This document shows positions 60,737 to 64,000 of a stretch of 64,000 nt of DNA, piece after piece. How positions within the stretch are numbered: position 1 is the first letter of the stretch; every line of letters starts with the position of its first letter. The DNA lies in contig NC_092333.1 of NCBI RefSeq assembly GCF_046630445.1, forward strand, positions 354,487,001 to 354,551,000. Direction: 5' to 3'. The notes under the pieces are model-generated. The model worked only from the letters and a program-made list of their open reading frames with translations. It was not told where the DNA came from and made no database searches. Origin of the DNA: Rutidosis leptorrhynchoides. Its lineage: Eukaryota; Streptophyta; Magnoliopsida; Asterales; Asteraceae. The position numbers were made by a program, and so were the translations under genes.

Positions 60737-62679
60737 ATGACTATCCATAATGTTGAAGATATTTCAAGTAGGATTTCATCACTTTATCTTGATCGTGTAA
60801 GGATTGCATTCCCCAAATTTTTTGGGGCCCATGCTGTTATTCCAGGTCCACATGATCGTGCCTCTCGTCCTCCTTCTGGAAAGGTTGCCATTTACGGTCG
60901 TGCTCTATATTTTTCTCATCCGCGTATGTACAAAATTCTTCTTAGATGTCTGTTGCTTCTATGGTGTTAGTGTTGGGCAATTTGAGCCTATGTCCATTCA
61001 TAAGATCTTGCTGTTCGAGATGTATTGTATGGCTCGAAATTTGACACCATCTGTGCGTATTTTTTCTTATCTGGCAACTATAAAACCTTATGATAAAGGG
61101 TGATTTTGCATAAATCTGGATGGGTTTTTGCTTAATTCTGGGGATACAAATGAAGATTGGCAGAATAGTTTCTTTTTCATCAATAGTGAAGTTATTCCAA
61201 ATGGTTATCTGAAGGCTCGCTATTGGCGTACATCGCTTGATCCTCCCAGAGTTACTCATCCAAGGATAACTACTGAGGAACGAAAGTTATTAAATGCTAT
61301 GAAAAAGGAAAAAATTCCAAATCGGCGATACCCGGAACATATGCTTTCTTTGTGCTCTCTTAATGCTGAGTGGGATGTAGAAGCTCGTGGCTGTGCTATT
61401 GTTATGCTAAAAAACAAAGGTATATTCTGTTAATTTATAATTTGTTCATTTTCTTTTGTTGTTTGTGTAATAATTGTTGTATACTGTTCTTTTAGTGATT
61501 ACTCCACTTACAGCTTTGCGTTATATGAAGTTCAATGAACTGCAATTTGTTTCCGAAAAGTTAGTTGATGTGACCCTTGAAAACAGTTTGTACAAAAACG
61601 AGCTTGAGGATGAAGATAATGCTGCTTTAAATAGAGCAAATTCGAGGAAACGTCGTGCTGCTGGTAACCTCTCTTTTGAATCAATAGCAGAAGAAAATCT
61701 TTATTGCTTTTTTTACATGCCCAGCAATGGTGGCTATTATAATGTTGATCCAGATAAATATCCAATATTGAATTGTGAATCTTCTTTTCTGGATTGGAAA
61801 TTTTTTTTTAATAACAACTGTTATTTTAATTCATCCATGACATCGGAAGAAGAAGCACAGAGGAAACTTGCTCTTCCGCCCCCCGCTCAGCGTAGCATAA
61901 TAGGGGAGAGCAGTTCTCAGATTAGTATTCCTAATTTAGATACTGCTGGTTTGACATCCCTCTTAGCTGGTCCTCCTGGTAGCTATGAGGATTTTATGAA
62001 ATATCTCGAAGCCATGCTGTCTCCTTCTCTTATTAACCTTTTTGAGGGTTTATCTGATGGTGACGCCCGAAAATGTAAAGCACAAGGCATTACCTGGAAT
62101 ATTGCATCTGAATTCAATAATCTGAGGTGTTTAGAGCGTTCTGACCAAGTGCATCGTGACAAGTCTGAAAAAATTGAGAAAAACACAGAGGCTCTGAAAG
62201 TCGAAAAGCTTGAGTTAGATGCTGCTATTGCTGCAAAGAATGCTGCTGAGGCTCGTTATGTTGAATTGGCTACAAAAGAAAAATGGTATCTTCACAAGAT
62301 TGGGACATTAACTCAATCTAAAACATCTTTAAGAGAACAATTGGAATTAAGCCAGAGTGAGACCAGGCATCTTATTGAAGGTGTTCCAAAGATTGTGAAG
62401 AGTGCTTTTACTTCTGAGAAGCTAACTAAGCCGTTCAACGAATTTATAACTATTGCGCTGGACACTGACCGGATACAGTTTCTTGAGAGGTTGAAAAATG
62501 ATATACCTGACTTTCCAAAGTCTTTGCCTGAGTCTCTTATATCTCAATTGAAGCAAGATGCAGAAGACAAACTTAAAGTGCTTGGTGATGAAATAGAGCA
62601 TCTGTCTTTTCCTGAATTAGAAAATTTGTGTAATAATGCTGCTACATCGGTAGACGATGTTCTAAATTTGAAGTTGTAA
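60737..62679 (+). pseudogene. Antisense extra ORF of the Tat-lineage element
   Basis: The first part begins MTIHNVEDISSRISSLYLDR; RASRPPSGKVAIYGRALYFS and IHKILLFEMYCMARNLTPSV match the putative gypsy-type transposon domain (Pfam PF04195) known as an additional ORF in Tat elements. After an intron-like AT-rich gap near 61.42-61.50 kb, a long open stretch (to 62679) contains ITPLTALRYMKFNELQF, a basic RANSRKRRAAGN stretch, and a coiled-coil region rich in Glu, Lys and Leu (KNTEALKVEKLELDAAIAAK and EKWYLHKIGTLTQSKTSLRE). Role unknown; the coiled coil suggests self-association. The first part has about two breaks, the second part is open for about 400 codons. Confidence 0.75.
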
Positions 62680-63103
62680 TCTGTATTGCTTGTGTTATCT
62701 GTTGATTATGTAATATATATAAATGTTTTTTACTTTGTTGATAATTTTGCCAAAGTTTTATAAGTTTGATATGAACAATCAAAATTATGACTAGTTATAT
62801 ACTGTTTGTATAATTTTTACATCATGACGGTCGTAGATACATTCTATTGCCTGGATGCTCAATGGATTTCTTCGTTATCCGCTGCCATTTCAATCTTTTG
62901 TTTATGATTGAACTTCTGCCATCGAGCAAAAAACTTCTCTTTTGCGGGCAGGGATGACACACAGCTTTGTGACATCTGATTAAAATCCTTGGCCGGATAA
63001 AAATTATGAATAATATGCCATAAGAAATTTTTCTGAATTCTTATTTCTTTAAATAAATTTTTACATTTATGATTGCATCTCATGCTCTAAATTGTTGATC
63101 AAG
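62680..63103. other. Spacer between the antisense ORF and integrase
   Basis: About 420 bp. A 74-codon minus-strand frame (62859-63083) shows no recognisable domain. Confidence 0.5.
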
Positions 63104-64000
63104 CTATTCGAACATGCAATACCATGCATAAAATTTCTTTAAGCTCATTGCATTCCATATTCGTGGAATTTCTTCGCCGGAGGGCGCTGAGAGGGTATAT
63201 GACCCATTAGGATGTGCCTTTACAACTTTATATGGGCCTTCCCAAAATGGTCCTAACTTCCCTTGTTTTTCCTGCTTACTTGCCTCATTATCTCTTAACA
63301 CTAAATCCCCCTCCTTGAATTGCACATATCTGACTCGCTTGTTATAATATTTTACCATTTTTTGTTTTGCATCCGCTTGACGGATGGCAGCCATGATTAG
63401 CCTTTCTTCCAATAAATTCAAGTTTTCACGTAAGATGGATGAATTATTTTCAATATCAAATGACAAAATCCTTTGTGTTGGAACACGAATTTCAGCTGGT
63501 ATCACTGCCTCGGTGCCATATACCAAACTGAATGGTGTTTCACCCGTGCTCCGTTTTGGCGTTGTGCGGTGAGCCCACAATACATATGGCAATTCATCCA
63601 CCCACTTAGTCTGACTCAAACCCAACCTAGCCTTTATGCCGACTACAATTTCTTTGTTTGTTACTTCAACTTGCCCATTGGTTTGTGGGTGAGCAACTGA
63701 GGTAAATGTTTGTTTGATGTTTAGCTCTTCACACCAACTTCTGAAGGGGTTATCTGCAAACTGTTTACCGTTGTCACTGACAATTTCTTTTGGTAATCCA
63801 TATCTGCACACAATGTCATTCCACACAAATTTCTTTATATTTTCACCGGTTATTTTTGCCAATACCTTCGCTTCAACCCACTTACTGAAGAAATCAATTG
63901 CAACAACTAAGAACTTTGCATTTCCCACACTTCTTGGAAATGGGCCTACTATGTCCATTCCCCATTTACAAAATGGCCATGCCGATGATACTGAGATTAA
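63104..64000 (-). CDS. Ty3/gypsy integrase (Tat lineage), 3' end of pol, runs off the window
   Basis: The open frame runs from the window edge to a stop after YAWYCMFE. WGMDIVGPFPRSVGNAKFLV, VAIDFFSKWVEA, EIVSDNGKQF and HPQTNGQVEVTNKEIV provide the DDE catalytic set of gypsy integrases. LPYVLWAHRTTPKRSTGETP and FSLVYGTEAVIP, then GDLVLRDNEASKQEKQGKLG and PFWEGPYKV form the C-terminal domain with its GPF/Y-type end. It would insert the element cDNA in the nucleus. The visible part looks whole; the rest of pol is outside. Confidence 0.92.
   Translation of the reverse strand, partial: LISVSSAWPFCKWGMDIVGPFPRSVGNAKFLVVAIDFFSKWVEAKVLAKITGENIKKFVWNDIVCRYGLPKEIVSDNGKQFADNPFRSWCEELNIKQTFTSVAHPQTNGQVEVTNKEIVVGIKARLGLSQTKWVDELPYVLWAHRTTPKRSTGETPFSLVYGTEAVIPAEIRVPTQRILSFDIENNSSILRENLNLLEERLIMAAIRQADAKQKMVKYYNKRVRYVQFKEGDLVLRDNEASKQEKQGKLGPFWEGPYKVVKAHPNGSYTLSAPSGEEIPRIWNAMSLKKFYAWYCMFE

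Larger units (their letters stand above)
59720..64000 (-). mobile_element. Tat-lineage Ty3/gypsy element, 3' part
   Basis: The 3' LTR (59720-60348) is followed on the plus strand by the complement of a polypurine tract (AAACTGGGGGG on the minus strand), an antisense extra ORF and integrase. The rest of pol, gag and the 5' LTR lie beyond the window. The integrase sequence and an antisense ORF with a putative gypsy-type-transposon domain point to the Tat (Retand/Ogre-related) group. It sits in the 5' part of the SNAP33-like exon; if the duplication is 5 bp it should be AGGGT (59715-59719). Confidence 0.85.

Overview
The window is AT-rich nuclear DNA of a eudicot plant. Spliced genes with GT-AG introns, plant-specific protein families and nested Ty1/copia and Ty3/gypsy LTR retrotransposons show this. 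The repeat families resemble those I associate with Asteraceae, but that placement is inference. Most of the window is transposon; one apparently intact host gene is visible.

Layout: 1-3836 is the 3' end of a coding-poor Ty3/gypsy element with a very long LTR. 3837-6368 is the 3' end of an Athila-like element. 6369-9564 holds no clear gene, only a possible LTR remnant. 9565-10075 is a decayed LINE tail. 10177-19228 is a three-level nest: a Stowaway-like MITE hit by a hAT-like MITE and by an 8.4-kb Ty1/copia element (10785-19159). 19741-21336 (minus strand) is an intact three-exon gene for a DUF506/PDDEXK_6 protein of 313 residues. 21877-26933 is a second Ty1/copia element. 26939-29940 holds decayed exons of a soluble inorganic pyrophosphatase. 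29941-36592 is an Ale-type copia element with almost identical LTRs, decayed gag-pol, three tandem arrays and a small intact two-helix membrane ORF behind its own promoter-like sequence. 36598-37316 is an unidentified stretch. 37322-56100 is an Athila-like element whose 3' LTR was split by a 10.9-kb coding-poor gypsy element (44571-55491); that inserted element carries a second small two-helix ORF in antisense. 56102-59719 holds fragments of host-like genes, chiefly a SNAP33-type t-SNARE pseudogene split by a short copia derivative (57193-59428). 59720-64000 is the 3' part of a Tat-lineage gypsy element on the minus strand, with integrase and an antisense extra ORF.

Target-site duplications fix the insertion order in several places: CATGT, GTTTT, AATTA, GGAAT, GTTAA and CTATT for LTR elements, and GGTAAGAC for the hAT-like MITE. 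With the transposons set aside, the remaining DNA between 26.9 and 59.7 kb holds pieces of several unrelated genes, all on the minus strand. Either gene capture by a Helitron or Pack-type element, or decay of a real gene cluster, could explain this.

The most novel signal is the pair of intact small two-helix ORFs (54 and 57 codons) in two unrelated, otherwise decayed retrotransposons. They share a residue pattern, and each has a TATA-like box 84 bp before its ATG.
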